This document shows positions 25,701-38,442 of a DNA stretch of 64,000 nucleotides, in pieces; positions within the stretch are counted from its first letter, which is position 1; the number at the start of each line of letters is the position of its first letter. Below the pieces are notes generated by a model. That model saw nothing but the letters and a program-made list of their open reading frames with translations. It was not told the origin of the DNA and made no database searches. The stretch comes from Cristatella mucedo. Lineage: Eukaryota; Bryozoa; Phylactolaemata; Cristatellidae. The stretch is taken from NCBI GenBank assembly GCA_009760855.2, contig WPIO01000007.1:11104001-11168000 (forward strand), written 5' to 3'. The position numbers and the translations under genes were made by a program.

Positions 25701-28700
25701 ACCCCAACTGCTCTCCCGACATACTTTCTCGACGTTGCCTGGGATGAAGTCTGTTGGCTGTCCAAAACAAATGCATACCAAAAGTCGCATAGGCTGCGAC
25801 TGTGCTATAAAAAATGCTCCTGATAAAATAAGAATAATACATTCATCTTTTTCTTGCCTCCCGACACCGAGCGCTACAAGAGTTTCTTGTTCATTGCCGA
25901 ATTCTCTTCCGAAAACCGCAGTTCTTGCGAACATCGTATACGAACACCGATAGAGCTGATACCTGTTTAAACCTTATTTGCTTGTCCTATATCAGTGGGA
26001 GATTCAAGCATATTGATGCGAATGGAAAAAAGACCATCCCAGGAACCACTAAAGTATGGGGTACCTCAGGGCCCGGTTACTTTCACGATTTATACTCTCC
26101 CTCTTGCCGATGTGATTGCTGGGCACAATCTAGGTTTTCAGTCTACACAGATGACACTCAGTTGTACCTTTGCTTTGATCCCTCCCAGCCCTCCAGCACG
26201 TCAAATTTTCTCAACTCCCTTACTGCATGTATTGATGACATCCACACATGGATGGCAGCAACCTTTCTTAAATTGAATGACCATAAAACCAACTTACTAG
26301 TTACTGGCAAGAAGTATGATACAGAAATCGGAAAGGTTAACGCTTGAAATCGGCTCTGCCAGCATGCGTCCAGTTGAATCAGCACGAACTCTAAGCTTCG
26401 TGTTCCAAAGTGACTTTTAATTAGACGACCACATCAGCTCCACAGTCATGTCTGCCTACGTTCAGCTACATAGCATTGCTAAAACTCGTGTTGCTTAAAC
26501 AGGGATACTACATTTAAATTGGTCTAAGCATTTGTGACATCCCGTCTTGACTTCTGTAACTCACTGCTTTGCTGGTCTACTGGCCTGAGCAATCAGGGGC
26601 TAACAGCTTGTGCACAACTCTGCAGCTAGGCTTAGCAGTCGTAAGCATCTCAGTTGCTACATCACACCACTTCTCTACGACCTGCACTAGCTCCCAGTCA
26701 AGCAGCGCATTGACTTTAAGGTATGACACGAATCTTTAGGTTCCTTCATTCCTTGGCTCCAGCCTACCTATCAGATTTACTCTCCAACAGGCTAAGCATC
26801 GTACCACCTGCTTTTCGGAAACTAACCGTTTATCCATACCTCGTAATAATTATAATAATAATAATGCACTTGATAAAGCGCCCTCAGAGAACTCAATCTC
26901 TCTCTAGGCGCTTTACATTTGCTGCAAAGAGAAATGCAATTGAATGGTGAGTAATATCATGCTTGATAAACAAACAAAATGAATAATATGGTTAGGGGTG
27001 ACATGCACAGGGTCAGCATGCAAATGTGGTTAGTGGCAGCATGTACAAATCTCAAATCTTTTGGAGACCATGATTTTAGTTCGTATGCCGCCAAAGCCAG
27101 GAACTCAGTTCCAATTCGCATCATGACACCTCGGACTTGAACACATTTAAAAAGAAAAAAGAAACTAAAATCTCATCTATTTATGACAGCCTTTAGTGGT
27201 TCCCTGTGTTACATCCTTTATGTGCCTCTGTGTGCTGACACTGTGCATGCTACCACTACCCATATTTGAATGCTGACCCTGAGCATGTCACCGCTTACCG
27301 TGTTATGCTTGTTGTCATTGAACATGCTACCACTGATCATCCGATCGTGCTTCCTTTGCAGCAAATGTAAAGCGCCTTGAAAGAGATTCAGTTTTCTGAG
27401 GGGGTAATATCCAATATATTTTTATTATTATTATATGGTGCCTCCGGAGAACTTAATCTCTTTCTAGGCAATTCATATATGCTGCAAAGCTGCTTAGGCT
27501 TAGATAGGGCTATAGAAAACTCTCCTGCGTAACACCCATAAAGTCACAGGGGAGTAACAGACGGAGATACATAGCACTACATTAGACTTCCTGACACAGC
27601 TGCAGGGTGATCGGAGAAATACAGTCATTCACATATACAGCACACACACACCTGACTGTAGATTGCACAGCCTTCTATTAGCTTACACTTTAAAAAACAA
27701 AACATAATCTAGTTAAGCATGACAAACAGTTTCGTTTGGTAGCTAACATATACAAATATGTCAAGCACCACGAGAAAGGAAAACTAAATGAAGGCAGAAA
27801 GAGCTGCCATGGGACCGACCAACGTGCTGACACAATCTCTGCTCAACAAGTCTGATGGCCTAACATTTCGGAACTACTATGAACAAGCACCTAATAACAA
27901 ACAGTTTTGAGCTGTGGGTGTAATATAATGATTTGGGAAAGTGCAGCAAAGTCCTATGGTACTGTCGCATTAATAATAATAATACATTTGTATAGTAACT
28001 TCAGAGAAATTAATCTCTTTCATGGCATCTTGCATATGCTTTAAAAAATAATGGTCAAATGGCTCAACGGTGCCACCAATAGATCAACGAGCCCGGACCT
28101 TATTCGGAAAAGGCGAGGACCTAGACCTCGGTCGTGAAAGAACACTCGAAGATCAAGAAGATTGGATAGGTAGGTTGATGCACGTAAGTGAAAAGACCTG
28201 AAAGCCAAAGAAGGGGGTCTTGAATCAGATTTGGATGGCAGGTAGGTCGCCAGCAAAGCTAAGTCAGAAGTGGTGTGATGTGGCAGCTAACGTTGACGGC
28301 AAACAAGATTAGCTACTGAGTTGGAGACCATTCAAGGCATCGGCCGGGAATCCTGAATACAGGAAATTCCAACAATCCAGAGATCATGCAACAAAGAGGT
28401 GAGCAAGTTTGGCTGTCCTTATCTTATCTAAGCAGGCCCAAATCTGGTGCTGTTCTTTAGGCGAGAAAAAGGCCGACTTGACAAAGGAGGCTATGTGCTC
28501 ATCCAATGACAAGTCATTTTCAAACAGCAACCCACATTAAAGGCAGACATTACATGGTGATGCTCAAGTAACAAATCTGAGGGTGTGTGAGGCTGCTGCC
28601 TCGCTTGCCCATAATTATTAGGTTGGTCTCAACTTCGTTAAACTTCAGGGAGTTAATTAATAATAATAATAATAATGCACTTGATAAAGCGCGCTCAGAG

Positions 28701-31700
28701 AACTCAATCTCTTTCTAGGCGCTTTACATTTGCTGTAAAGGGAAATGCAATTGAATTGTAAGTAAAATCATGCTTGAAAAACAAACAAGATGAATAACAT
28801 GGTTAGGGGTGACATGCACAAGGTCAGCATGCAAATGTGGTTAGTGGCAGCATGCACAGTGTCAGCACGCATAAGGACGAATCACAGGGAACCACTAAAT
28901 GCTGTCCTAAATAGGTGTGTTCTCAAGTTCCTTTTAAATGTGGTCAGGTCAGGTGATGCTCTGACGCAAGTCGGGAGGGAGTTCCAGGCTTTGGGAGCAT
29001 ACGAACTAAATGCGCGGTCTCCAAAGAATTTAATGTTTGTACGAGGTATTTCTAGACAGTTGGATTCCGAAAAGCGGGTGGTATGATGCTTGGCCTGATG
29101 GGGGAGTATGTCGGAGAGATAGGCTGGAGCCATAGAATGAAGGGACCTAAAAGTGAGCGACAAAACCTTGAAGTCAATCCGTTGCTTGACTGGTAGCCAG
29201 TGCAGGTCGGTGAGAAGTGGAGTAATGTGGCAACTGCGACGCTCACGACAGACAAGCCTAGCTGCAGAGTTTTGCACCAGCTGCAATCGCCTGATCGCAC
29301 ATGCTGGTAGGCCAGTAAGCAGTGAGTTGCAGAAGTCGAGACGAGATGTAACGAACGCATGGACCAACTTGGACGTGGTATCCTTATCTAAACAAGCCCG
29401 AATTTTAGCTATGTTATGAAGCTGAAAATAGGCAGATTTGACTATTTAGCTGATATGGTCGTCTAACGAGAGGTCGCTTTGGAATATGACACTTAGATTT
29501 CGAGCTGATTCGACAGGAATATACAATAGACAATAATTGCTCTCCAAGTTTGAATGTCGTCGATGAAGGCTGCTAGGAAATTAAGTCAGAATTACTAGGA
29601 TGCTGAGCAAGGCTAAGAGGAGTTGAAGGATAAGCAGAGCTAAGTACAAGGGCGTATAAATAAAAAAGCTAGGGTTGTGTTTGGCGATGACATTGGCGAG
29701 TGGGGAGTATAGACACTGAAAAGAAGGGAGCCAACTCGACCGAACTCTAAGATACACAAGTAATTAAGAGCCACTCAGATAACCAACAGCAATTTTCCTA
29801 CAAGTACTTGTACAGGCTATGGTGCTGACTGCTTACTGAGCTAGGCACTAACCATGACGACTTTGGGTGAAAATGCATATAAACTTTGAAGCATCTCAAA
29901 ATAGCAGCTTGGAGGCGAATGAGAATCAACTGAAAGACCAGCTGAAACTGAATTGGAGTAACCGACCGTAGAAGACTGCAACTAGCTGATATAATTAATG
30001 ACTTCATTCAGGCTACTTCATCGGCCTCGTGCAGTTAATTCTTTCATTCCGTGTGTTTGACCACCAGTAAATGCACCGTGTACCTGGACGACATTTTCAG
30101 TAGCTCGGCAAATTCTAACATGCTCTCCGAAGCTCTGGCCCTTCTAACCGCCTTCCCGGAGGCAAGCGACAGCCTCTTAAAGTCCGCCTGTTAATTATCT
30201 GCTCAGTAAAACCACGAGACTGCTTATCAGTGACTGGTTGTCAATAAGAAGCACGGTGCATGTCTGCTGACTAAGACCTGAATGGCACCCTGCACTAGTG
30301 GCGTATCAGAGATAGCCCCACCCGCATACTCTTTCTTTCAGAAAATGAGGTCTAATAAGGTAGGTAGGTGGTAGTGTTGCTGTCATCATTCGTGAATCGC
30401 TTGGCAATGAGAACTGCAATTTCTCACACAGGCCATCGTTTGAATCCGGTGCTATCAGATTCCTGTCAAAAAATCATGCCTCTCACAGCTGAGATTTAAC
30501 GACCACCTTCAAATATTCGTGTTGAACAGACCTATATTAATAGCTAATGACTTTAACATTCACATCGACGACCGTAGCAAAGTCAAATACACTCCTTTCT
30601 GGAGAACTTCGGTTAGGTCCAACACGTTAGTGATTAGACACATCGATGGCAATGTTCTAGATCTCGCGATACAAAAGGGTGTCTGTCTTACTGAACTTGT
30701 TGTGTGCCTGCTGACCATCTCGGATCATTGTTTAATCCCGTTTGCTGTTCCAGTTCTATCGTGTTTATTATGCAAGTCCTTTGGATCTGCACTCAGACTC
30801 TGCGGACAGCCACGATACCCTCATTGTGCAGCAAACTCGGAACTTAAGAGTGCACGAGACGAGAATGCTCTCTTTACATTCTGCCCGTGCAAAGAGTCGT
30901 GGAGATTCCTTTCAATTTAACAAAACCTTCAAGACCCAGACTTCTTAAAGCAGTGTTCAAGCCTGCGCTTTACAAATTGCAGCTTTTGATGGTGAGCCGT
31001 AATGGCTCACTAGGTAAGGCGATTGCTTTTCATGACCTCGGCCCGAGGTCGTGGGTTCGAATCCTGTGGTAGGCGATCCTTTATCACCGCTGCAAGCGGT
31101 GGTGATAGCCGTAAAGGCTCTTCTGTCCCTTTAGAAAAGAGGCTGTTAAATCAGCTAGTATTTTTTTATTATGATGATCTAGCCAGCTTTAAAGACTTCC
31201 TCCGTTTCTATATCCAGAGGATTAGAAAATCCAGGGCCTTTGTTCACTCAAAGCCTGAAGTCAAGCAAGTAAGGCAAAACAACTCTACAAGAGAACAACT
31301 CTACTAATTGTGTGCTAGCCACCTCTGAGAACTCTTACTACAATGATAATAACTTTACGGCCAACAAGTTTTTGACCTTCTTTATTGAAAAAGTTTCACA
31401 CATTAGTCTCTCTGTAAAGCCACCTCCGACTAAAGCAAATGTTCAGTCACAACCTGCGAAATTCCTTTAAAAAAATTATTTTTCGAAGCTTCTGCATACG
31501 AGACGGTTACCTTAATTAAGTCTAGTAAAAAGAGCTCTCTCCTGAAGATCCAACACTATTCCCTCCTTTAACTTCACTGGTGGGTGCAATTACTCCAGGT
31601 ATAACACATGTTTTAATGTTTCTGTACATAAAAGGCTTGTTCTAAAGTTTTTCAGATCGGACCTAGCAAACTATTGCTCAGTTTCCCTTCATCATTTTCT

Positions 31701-34700
31701 TCCTTTTTTGTTAAAGATTTTCTCAAAGATTTTCTCTAAGTAGCTAGTAGAACCAATTAAAAAGAATGAATTGCCAGAAATATTTCAGTCACGACTGAAG
31801 CGACACTATTCCACTGAAACTGCTCTCCTCGGTGTTACTAGCGACATCCTCAGTAGCAACGATTGATGGGAGTTTCATTCCCACAGCCTTGCTTGATCTA
31901 TCAGCTGTCTTCGACACTATTGATCACGATATCCTACTTTAACGGTTGAAGATTGGTTTGGCAGGTGAGGCACTGGCAGAGTTCAAATCACACTTGTCCG
32001 ACCATGTTCAATCCGTGTCATACAGTGGTCATGTCTCAGCCAGCAGACCAGTAACTTTTGGAGTTCCACGAGTTTCCATCTGCTGAGTGTGGCATCCTTT
32101 TCAGCCGTCCTAAACTGCTACTTTGATGCTACAAACTTTCTCAATTCCCCTCCTGACTCAGCTATGCTTTTTTAATTTACTTCGATTGCCTGAGATCAAA
32201 TTTTTTTATTGCCGTAAGCATATCGAAAGCCGCTTAGGCTTTGAGTGTGCTCTAAGTGAGTAACACCCACTTAGTATCTGTGGTATCGAGGAGTTACAGC
32301 CGAAGATACATTAAAGCCTGGTTTGGCTCAGGGGTTAAGGTGCTGGCCTTTAATGACCGAGGTCCCGGTTAATGGTTGTGGTGACCAAGGTCATGGACTC
32401 GAGCCCTCTGGAATACGTGAAGTGCCTGGAAAAAAGATAAAGTTCTCTTAAGGTTTTACACAAATGAGCTGTATTTTATATTTTACTACATTTAGCCGAG
32501 AAAGCATTGCTCAGAGCCTTCCATGGTGCCATATGGTGCAGATTAAGGGATTACCTGGGCTGTGATAGCCCAGGAGGTAAGGTGCTTGCTTTTCATGACC
32601 GAGGTCGTGGGTTCGAATCCTGCAGTTGGGTGATTCTTTATTGTCAACTGCAAGGGGTGGCGATAGCTGACAAAGCTCTTCTGCTGCTAAACAGACGAGG
32701 CTGTTAAATCAGCTAAACTAATAACAAAAATAATAGTATTACTATTACTACTATGTGTAGCACCCTCATGGAACTTAGTCTCTTTCTAAGCACTTTACCT
32801 ATAATGTAAAGGAGGCGTGACAATACGGCTAGTGATAACATGCATAGTGTCGACAGGCATAATATGGTTAGTGGTAAAATGCAAAGTGTCAGCATGCATA
32901 AACATACTAAGGAAACATCTCAAGGACCCAGCAAATGCTGTGAGAAACAAGCTCGTCATCGTGGCAGGGCTGACATATACGGATAAGGTAAGACCGACTT
33001 GACACAAACAGCTCCAAATTTTTTTTAAACTGCCGATTTAATACTTCTGAAGAATCTCTGACCTACTTATTTAAATGCACTGCTATACGTGCATGTTAGG
33101 AAACTTGCATGTGCATGTTTAGTGATACCTAAGAATCTTTGATAATGAAATTCCTTAGAAATATGGAATGAAATTCAGCCAATATGTGGTTCAGACGCAT
33201 CAGAAACCTTCAACAGCTGTCCAAAGTTAGATTTGTTGCATCTATATTAATGTTACCACGCTCTGTAACTTACCATCATTTATAAATTCCAGCTTACCGC
33301 TATATATGCACATGCTTCCATCGGGCATTACACCCCGAAGGCACTGCTTTCTTAAGCGAGTACAGGGTTACTAGTACTAAAGATGAGTTAGGCTGGCAGT
33401 ATATTGTTTTAATGTTATTAGTATGCAGCATTGCATGCTTGTGCCCTTCGAAGACAACATATCAGAGCTTCAAATCTGGCAGGGGGGCTCCAAAATGTAG
33501 CCAAAGTCCCTGTCTATGCCTGCCCTTGACGTTCTGTGAAATTCGTTTCAACAGACAGAAGGATTACCTCTGAAGGTGGCTATTATCTACATCCGTTCTT
33601 AGGAAAGCATAGAGTAACCAACTTCAGGGTTGATCTTCATTTTTTCCAAAATTCTCTGCAATAACCAGAAGCCATCTCTTGTCTCCCAAATACAAAAGTA
33701 AGACGGCTAGTTGACTTCATACCTACTGACATGTTCCTCCTGCTGAAATGCATCGACCTTTCTGACGGCTTAAACAAAACTTACATTAACGAACGATCAA
33801 TACCGTTCCTTTTACCTTCGGCGACTTAGCCTATCTTAGCTAGTAAGTCCACACATGCTCTGAAGCCATGATCTCAGCTGCATAATGCAGGCCAAAGTAG
33901 ACACTTCTTTACTGGCCATACGGCAGATGCAGGTTGTCAAGCCTCTATAGTTAGCTCTAAATATGGTGGCTTAAGTGGTTAATAAATCTAAAAACTCGGC
34001 CACGTGCCCACTTGCAAAAAAAAGACCCGTGGCGGCTCTCAGTCAAAAAGCAAATAATGAAAGCCACAAATCTCACTCTAATACACATCCTAATACAGCT
34101 TAGCTCATTCTTGCCTAACTGAACTGCAGCAACAGTATCAATTCAATGTGCCCTCAAGTAAGATCAGGACACTAAATCAATCGCCCTTTGCTATCACCTA
34201 AAGATTAAAGGAGACTATATTTATATCCTGGGGTCCTAGATAATGACACTTGGTTTCACAATCCTAAACCAATGCTGTAACATGTTCTACTGCTGCCGGC
34301 TAGGGCCTTCCTTTCCAGCCCTTCTTCCATTACTTACCTTTCGTTACATACCTTCGTTTGAATTTGGTACTAATGCCCTTGCAGGTACTAGTACCAAAGG
34401 CTGCAAGCTTTAAATAATGAGACCTTAAGACATCTGTCTCAATCCAAGCCTGTCATAATCATTACATATGGACACTAGATTAGTCACACAATAGTCAACC
34501 GTTTACTTGACTAACCAACTTGACTATGAATACACAACCTCAGAAATACGCAGCAGTAAATTAATCAATCAAGGACCTAGGGGCAATATATCGAGTGATT
34601 AACTTTTGAAACACAAATTCGAGCCAAACCAAACAAGAGCCAGCATGATGCTTTGTCACAACATACTCACTAGCTTCATGTAGCTCTTTAGACAATGAGT

Positions 34701-37700
34701 GGCTCATTCGCTTTTTAAGTTCTCGAGAAGTAAGGTCTATAAAATAATAAAGTTGAAGGTGGCACATACAGCGACAGCAATAACATGAGCAATCGACTTA
34801 AGGGCAATCGATTACACTGGCATGGCAGCAACAGCTGAGCCTGGAAATAGCTAAAATAAAAGCACTGGGCCATACATACCAGAATCCCCAGTCATGTTGA
34901 ATCGCAACCTGCGCCTTTCCTTAAAAATATTACCGAGGTCATGTCTATAAAGTGGCTACATTAACAAAATCTAGTAAAAAAAAAAAGTTGTCTCCTGAAG
35001 ACCTAATACCATCAACCCTCTCTGGTCTTCACTGGCAGACAAACTAAGTCCAGCACTAACTCAGATTGTTAAGGCTTTTCTGGATAACAGAGTTGTTCCA
35101 AAGTCTTTCAAATCGGCAATCCTTCAAAATGGCAGTCGCTATTCAAGCAACACCAATCGACTGAAACTGTTCTTCTCCATGTGACCGACGACATCCTAAG
35201 TAGCAGCTGTGGCACTAATGTTCCTGCCCTGGCCCTGCTAGATATATCGGCTTTGATCGACACTATTGATCACGATATCCTACTTGAGCAATTGAGAAAC
35301 ACCATCAGTCCGACAGAAGAGGCACTGGTGTGCTTGAAACAATACTTGTCCAATCATGTTAAATCTTTCAATGTGGAAGTCAAATTTCACTAAACAGACC
35401 AGTCGCCTGTGGAGGTCTACAAGGGTCCATTTTTTATTGTTTGCTGTTCTCAAATAACACTAGACCACTCGGAAAGTGATTTGGGGCCATGGGACGAGGA
35501 TCGACGCTTCACATCTATGTTGACAATACCCAGCTGTACTGTAGCTTAAACCACCGGAGTCTGATGCAGCAAATGATAAACTGAATGCTTGCCTTGCAGA
35601 CATTTCATCCTGGGTGTCAGCCAATGTTCTTAAACCAAGCGATAAACCAGGCTTAAACCAGACGATAAAACAAAACACAGGACACCCCATGCATGCAACT
35701 GGAGTAGGAGACTTTTCTCTTCTTATTGGTTATGCTGTTGTGCAAATGTCACCATGTGCTTAGACTCTACATGTCCTCTTTGATAACTGCTAAAATTTTA
35801 AAAGTTTCATTAAGAAGACTGCCTCCCCAGCTAGCCATCACGACCGATCCCTGTCTAACAATAAGGTCTGTCTACTTCGGTGGCTGGCTAGAAATTTAAC
35901 TAGCTCCATAGTTAAGTCTAAGCAAGACTACTGTAATTCTGTCTAGGCTAGGCTTCCAAAAAAAGTAATCAAGCCACGGCATTTGATGAATAAAATGGCT
36001 GCAATAAGTCAAAAAATTCCAGAGGTTCAGCCATGTGTCTCCTTTGTTGAAGGAACTAAGATAGCTCCCGGTTGATCTGAGCGAAATTCTTACATTGAAT
36101 AACAAGGCCAGCCATTACTTGGCTCCTTACTACCTAGCTAAACTTCTGCACCAATTTCAGCTTCCTCGTGTCCACAGGTCCTCGGTGGACAATAAATTAG
36201 CTGTTCCATTCATCGGCTTTAAGACCAATGGCGACAGAAGCCTTTGCTCTGCTGGTCCTAGGCTGTGGAACTCACTTCCACAATTCTTACATAACGATAA
36301 ATACTCTCCCGATGGTGGCACATCCTTTCCAGCGGTCCTGAGCTGCTACTTCCAAGCTCACTACCTCAACTGCTCTCCTGACTCTGCTATGCTTCTCACT
36401 TTCTCTTTGTTACATGAGATAAAGTATGTGGGCTACCGAATACATACACAAAGCTGCTTAGGCTGTGAGTGGGCTGGAAAAAACTCTCCTGCCTAACACC
36501 CACAAAGTCTTTGTGGCTTTGTGGAGATGCAAACTGAGTTAAATTAGTGGGTCCATGTGATTCGTCCTTTGTGCCCGAGCCTGCTGACAACGTGCATGCT
36601 GCCACTAACCACCTTTGCATGCTGACCTGGTGCATGTCTGTGAAAAGTGATTAAGGCCCATGGAATAGAACATCACGTTTATGCTGACGATATTCAGCTG
36701 TATTTATCATTTAAACCGTCGGAATCTACTGAGAAACTGGATGCTTGCCTTGCCGATTTCAATAATGGATGTCGGAAAACTTCTTGAAACTAAATGACGA
36801 TAAAACCGAACTGCTGCTCATAGGACACCCAAGCATGTGGCTGGATTAAAAGGCTTTGCTCTTCTAATAGGTGGTGCTGGTGTGTGACCATCACAACGTG
36901 CTCGAAATTTAGGTGTCGATTTTGACAGCTGTCTAAATTTTGAAAGCTTCATTCAGAAAACTGCTTCTACAGCTAGCCATCACGTCCGATCCCTATCCAA
37001 GATTAGAAGCTGCCTTCCAGTGGCTTGCTAAAAATTTGACTACCTCCTTAGTTCTGTCTCGGCTTGATTATTGTAATTCTCTTTTGGATTGGCTACCAAA
37101 GAAAGCAACTAGGCCAAAGCAGTTGACTATGAATATGGCAGCAAGGCTAGTCTTCAAGTCCCAGAGGTTTTACCACGTGTCTCCTTTGCTGAAAGTGCTA
37201 GGATGGATGCCGGTTGAGCAACGGATACAAAGCAAAGTTCTTACGCTGACCCACAAGGCTTGGCTCCTTCGTACCTAGCTGAACTGCTGCACCAGTTTCA
37301 GCCTCTTGCACCCTCAGGTCCTGTGTGGACAATAAATTAGCTGTTCCATTCCTCTGCTTAAAGGCAGCTGGCGACAGAAGCTTTAGCAGTGCATGCCCTC
37401 GACTGTGGAACTCGCTTCCACAACTCTTACGTAACGACACCTACTCCTCTGCTGCCGACTATGGCTCATCCTTTCCAGCGGTCCTGAGCTGCTACTTTCA
37501 TGCTACTCACGACCTCAACTGCTCTCCTAACTCTGCTATGCTTCCCACTTTCTCTTTGTTGCATGAGACGAAGTCTGTTGGCTACCAAATTCGTACCGAA
37601 AGTCGCTTAGGCTGTGAGTGCGCTATACAAAACTATCCTTCATAACAGCCACATAGTCTTTATGACTTTGTGGAGCTACAGAAGGAGATACATATATACG

Positions 37701-38402
37701 TACTTCTAAACATGTTATGCTTGTTATCATTGAGCATTCTACCACTACACTACCCATTCGACTATGCTTCCTTTGCAGCATAAGTGAAGTGCCTAGAAAA
37801 AGATTAAGTTCCCTGAGGGTGCTCTACAAATGTATTATTTTTATCATTATATATAAAGTATATAAATGCATGCATACATGTATAAGTTAATATGTAAAAA
37901 AATATGCTCATATGCTAAACGTGTGCTTGCAGCCATCATGGATGGGCATTGGCAGTCAGACAGAGGCTTCAAGGTTTTTTGCAACATGGATCAGGTAAAA
38001 CACGACAGCAAGGAAAGAACGTGTACACATTGCATTTGCTATAGCTGCTAATATATATCGACCATGGCGTCTATATCGATAACAGCGTTGACCTTGTCCT
38101 TACTAGCAATCTCATTATAAGGCCGAAATGTGTGGATATATGTACCGAGATATCAAGAACTCTGATGACAATGCAGATAATAAAAAAATCGACCATATAG
38201 TTTGAGCCAAGTACATAGTTTAGTCCACGTTCTCCTAGGGTGCTATAGAAATGAACTAAATAATTATATAGAGAGGTCTACCCTGAGTTTTACAAATGCA
38301 TATACTAGCTTGGATGGTATATTCTTGCTTTGAATAATGCAACCTTTGCAGCAAATGTAAAGCACCTAGAAAGAGATTAAGTTCTCAGAGGGCACTTTAT
38401 CT

Positions 38403-38442
<40 letters not shown>

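Larger units (their letters stand above)
24453..34670 (-). other. 10.2-kb intron between exons B' and C'
   Basis: Packed with LINE A, B and C copies and SINEs (listed). 24453-25316 and 29726-30500 have no recognised element, and 32950-34670 shows none either. 25130-25230 is locally GC-rich with no identifiable product. Confidence 0.5.

Noticed and set aside
31003-31064. tRNA gene (A and B boxes present)
   Set aside because: The sequence does not fold into a full cloverleaf with acceptor stem and recurs in other places as part of SINE-1.
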